Shown: piece after piece, positions 61,848 through 64,000 of the stretch | Layout of the letters: every line of letters begins with the position of its first letter | Position numbering within the stretch: the stretch's first letter is position 1 | Source of the DNA: Panagrolaimus kolymaensis | Taxonomy: Eukaryota > Nematoda > Chromadorea > Rhabditida > Panagrolaimidae | Direction of reading: 5' to 3' | Assembly: GCA_028622995.1 (NCBI GenBank) | Contig: JAJQJQ010000014.1 | Span: 558,001 to 622,000, forward strand | Length of the DNA: 64,000 bases | Notes under the pieces: generated by a model | Databases searched by the model: none | Seen by the model: the letters and a program-made list of their open reading frames with translations, nothing else | Told to the model about the DNA's origin: nothing | Position numbers and translations under genes: made by a program

Positions 61848-62095
61848 TGTTGTATCTGAGATATGGCATCCCAGATATACATTAATTTATTTGATACACC
61901 GATGCAAGATTAGATGAGATTACTTTATTACGGGACCATAGGTTCAACCGTCGAACAACTACAAACAAACAGTTACAATGACAGCATACAATATTAGACA
62001 ATAACAGTATGGCTAAGTCAGAAAGGTTGTTCAGGCAACCAGAGAATGGCACCTTATTCTCATTAGTGAGGAATGTGTGTTTGACATACACAACA
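61848..62095 (-). repeat. Right LTR (5' LTR by element orientation)
   Basis: 248 bp, same ends as the left LTR. The near-identity of the two LTRs indicates a recent insertion. Confidence 0.9.
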
Positions 62096-62248
62096 TGAAG
62101 GTAAACCAAAAGATAAACCTCCGACAGCTATAATTGAAAAATTAAAATCTCCTGTTTGATGGATGAAGGATCTTTGGATTATTGATGCCTCATTATTATT
62201 ATTTTTCTCCCTTAAAACATTCATTCAAAAAATTCATAAAATTAATTT

Positions 62249-63047
62249 TCCCCCCATGTTTATTTGGGAATGTTTGTTAAAGTCTGGATTTGAAAATTCT
62301 GAATGAGAGTTTGGTTTCAAAATGAAGCATGAAAAATGCTGATTATGAAAATTATGGAAATGAGTTCCGGAAAATTTTCTGGGATGAGTTATGGCCTGTT
62401 TAAAATGCAAATTTTTGATTGCAAAATGTTTGTGCTTTCATTGCGGTTGTGGCGTAGTGGTTGAATGCCAGCGCAGCATTTGGAAATGGAAATGCATTTT
62501 GACAATGAAAAAATGAAAAGGCATGCATGGTTCGATGCCACATGAGGATCAAAAATGGAATTTATGGGTTTTGATGATTGTTTGATATTGAAAAATGTGG
62601 GAATGTGTTTTAATAATGTTAATAGTTGTGATAAAGCAGGCATGTTTTGATGCAAGGTGAGGCAAAAAATGGTTTTTTTATATTTTGTGAATGTTTGAAA
62701 GGGAAATGCTGGGAAATGGTTTGGGATGACGACGTAATGAGCCTTGAAGGAGTTGTTTTTTTGAAATGTAAATGTAATGGAAATATGCTATTCTTTAATG
62801 AAAAGTGAGAAATGTAGAATAAGTTTTGGGTTGCCCGGAACGGGCAAGCCGAAACTTTTTTGAATTGCATGCTATGTGTTTGCAAATATGATAGTTTTAT
62901 GAAAAATGAGAGGAAATTGGGAGTTTAGGATTGAAATTTTTAAATGAACTATGATATGACATGGTATGAATGAATTGTAAAAAATGTAAATGAATGTTGT
63001 AATGACAAGTTTTTGCGGCGCCCCAAGCGGGGCGCCTTAAAAACTTG
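62249..63047 (+). mobile_element. ~800-bp insertion with 3' hairpin and tRNA-like promoter boxes
   Basis: Against the counterpart at 38,380-38,420 this unit has about 800 extra bp beginning TCCCCCCATG and ending in a long hairpin (ACAAGTTTTT, GGCGCCCC, loop, GGGGCGCC, AAAAACTTGT; 63,005-63,048). A second GC-rich hairpin (TTGCCCG-gaa-CGGGCAA) is at about 62,832-62,848. The terminal hairpin and the lack of an obvious target duplication are Helitron-like, but the end is CTTG, not CTRR. The family assignment is therefore open. Confidence 0.55.
62443..62545 (+). promoter_or_regulatory. tRNA-like A and B boxes (Pol III promoter candidate)
   Basis: TGGCGTAGTGG at 62450-62460 fits the tRNA A box and GGTTCGATGCC at 62529-62539 fits the B box. 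Their separation (68 bp between boxes) is larger than in an ordinary intron-less tRNA, and I see no clean cloverleaf. A tRNA-derived SINE head or a decayed tRNA is likely. Confidence 0.5.
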
Positions 63048-64000
63048 TAAATGATTTAATTAATAATGCCATATTTAAAATAAAAACCTATTAGAGAATC
63101 ATCAGTAGTAATTATTTGTTATTTTATTTAAAACAAACAAAAAATATTTGTAACCAAAGAGAGGGAGAAAATAAAAGCCTTTTTTTATTATCGTTGTTTT
63201 TATTCTTTCTTTTTTTGTATTTTCTTGAAAATAAACTTTATTAAATTAAACTTTTTACTTTTAAAAAATCACGAATTCTATCAACAACAAAAAAGTGAGA
63301 AAAATGATTGAAAAGAATCACAAACATTTGGAAGAAGCAATGTTATCTTTTTTTATTTAAAAATTTTATTTTTAGTTTAAAAAGTTTTTCATTTTTGAAT
63401 GCTGCTGCTTTCATGTTAAAAACTAATCATTTTCAGTATTAACAAATATTATTTTTCTAATCAAAAAGTTTTAATGAGTACTTTTTCTTGTAAAAAAAAT
63501 AAAAAAAAGAAATGCGTGAAAAGTTGATTGGATTTTTAAAGAAATTTTTTTCAATGGCAAAATAGTTTAATCTTTGTTTCACTGGCACAAATTTTTGATT
63601 CATCCATTTAACTATTTGCTTATCAAATTTAAACTAATTTCTGGATTTTGATGTTTGATCTAACACGATCCTATAAAAGGTTCGTATTAAAAACCATTGC
63701 CCTTCATTGTGGCTTTGGAAAATTATAAATTTTGGAAAGCCATTGCTTTTTAGCAAAGGCAAATAATTATATCTTTACTTCAAAAAGGCGAAAGAACGAA
63801 GTAAATTTACTTGCAATGAGTTCCTTGCAAAATAAAGTATCTTTAGTAATAGCGCCCCGAATAAAGCTTCATCTGTTTTTCATTTTTTGTCTTTGAAGGA
63901 GAAAAATAAAAACGTAAACCCATTTTTCTAAACTTTTTATTTTTTCAATCAGATTAAAAATTGTTTTTTCGCTTATGCAAATTTGAGCAAAATCTTTACC
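63048..64000 (+). promoter_or_regulatory. Third linker copy and promoter of a fourth membrane-protein gene
   Basis: Diverged counterpart of 38,400-39,400. It keeps CCTATAAAAGG near 63,671, the CGAAAGAACGAAGTAAATTTACTT block near 63,790 and the ATGCAAAT octamer at 63975-63982. By analogy the TATA box and start codon of a fourth copy should lie within about 130 bp past the window end. Confidence 0.65.

Larger units (their letters stand above)
59227..62095 (-). mobile_element. Non-autonomous LTR retroelement, 2,869 bp
   Basis: Inserted in the last exon of receptor copy 3 with target duplication TGAAG (59222-59226 and 62096-62100). Two 248-bp LTRs flank 2,373 bp of internal sequence. Orientation is minus: next to the right LTR the minus strand reads ACTGGTGCCGACAGTG, a plausible primer-binding site, and next to the left LTR it reads TTAGTGGAGAAGGG, a polypurine tract. 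The internal part has only short frames without recognisable gag or pol motifs, and includes partial tandem repetition (for example near 60,250-60,350). It resembles LARD/TRIM-type elements that depend on enzymes from elsewhere. Confidence 0.88.
56320..62159 (+). pseudogene. Receptor copy 3, broken by two retroelements
   Basis: Homology to the complete receptor begins in its intron between exons 2 and 3 (about 56,060). Equivalents of exon 3 (56320-56465), exon 4 (56852-57187 plus 58638-58710), exon 5 (58851-59028) and exon 6 (59171-59226 plus 62101-62159) can be followed. The DNA-binding exons are missing. Exon 4 is split by a Copia-type element and exon 6 by a second LTR element. This copy is more diverged from the complete gene than copy 2 is (for example GTTGTCTATG for GTTGTGTATG), so it is the older duplicate. 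Confidence 0.9.

Overview
The window is AT-rich eukaryotic genomic DNA with many introns, most of them 40-70 bp in the compact genes and 0.2-2.8 kb in the nuclear-receptor genes. Splice acceptors are mostly TTTTAG or TTTCAG. A short SH2-plus-kinase tyrosine kinase of the Fes/Fer type, two HNF4-type nuclear receptors, small kinases and AT-rich compact genes together suggest a nematode. I cannot name the species.

Left part (1-11.6 kb), compact single-copy genes: eIF6 (minus), a minimal protein kinase (plus), a Zc3h12a/Regnase-type NYN endonuclease (plus), an unrecognised protein built of two tandem repeats (minus), a decayed secreted EF-hand gene (minus) and a 462-residue SH2-tyrosine kinase (minus).

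Middle (11.6-35.5 kb): a long gene-poor stretch holding a giant inverted repeat (two 2,003-bp arms around a 318-bp spacer), a five-exon HNF4-type nuclear receptor whose first exon is only 10 nt, and a chymotrypsin-fold serine protease with a hydrophobic C-terminal tail.

Right part (35.5-64 kb), a tandem segmental duplication. The ancestral unit is [HNF4-like nuclear receptor, plus] - [unrecognised single-pass membrane protein, plus] - [Helitron Rep fragment, minus] - [PGAM5-type mitochondrial phosphatase, minus]. The first unit has a complete receptor (35,535-38,304), membrane-protein copy 1 and only a stub of PGAM5, cut off beside a hAT transposase remnant. Then come membrane-protein copy 2, PGAM5, a receptor copy reduced to its ligand-binding exons, membrane-protein copy 3, PGAM5 again, and a third receptor copy broken by two LTR retroelements. 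The promoter of a fourth membrane-protein gene runs off the right edge. The three membrane-protein genes are nearly identical in promoter, signal peptide, transmembrane segment and cytoplasmic part, but differ over about 60 residues of the ectodomain.

Comparing the copies with each other exposes insertions with exact boundaries: a 588-bp non-autonomous Helitron carrying an exon-like piece of another gene, a deleted Copia-type element with a CTATG target duplication, a 2,869-bp non-autonomous LTR element with a TGAAG duplication, an ~800-bp element with tRNA-like A and B boxes, a 343-bp solo-LTR-like insertion, a local inversion and a 350-bp deletion. All exon structures were read by hand from the sequence and checked for phase; none is backed by transcript data.
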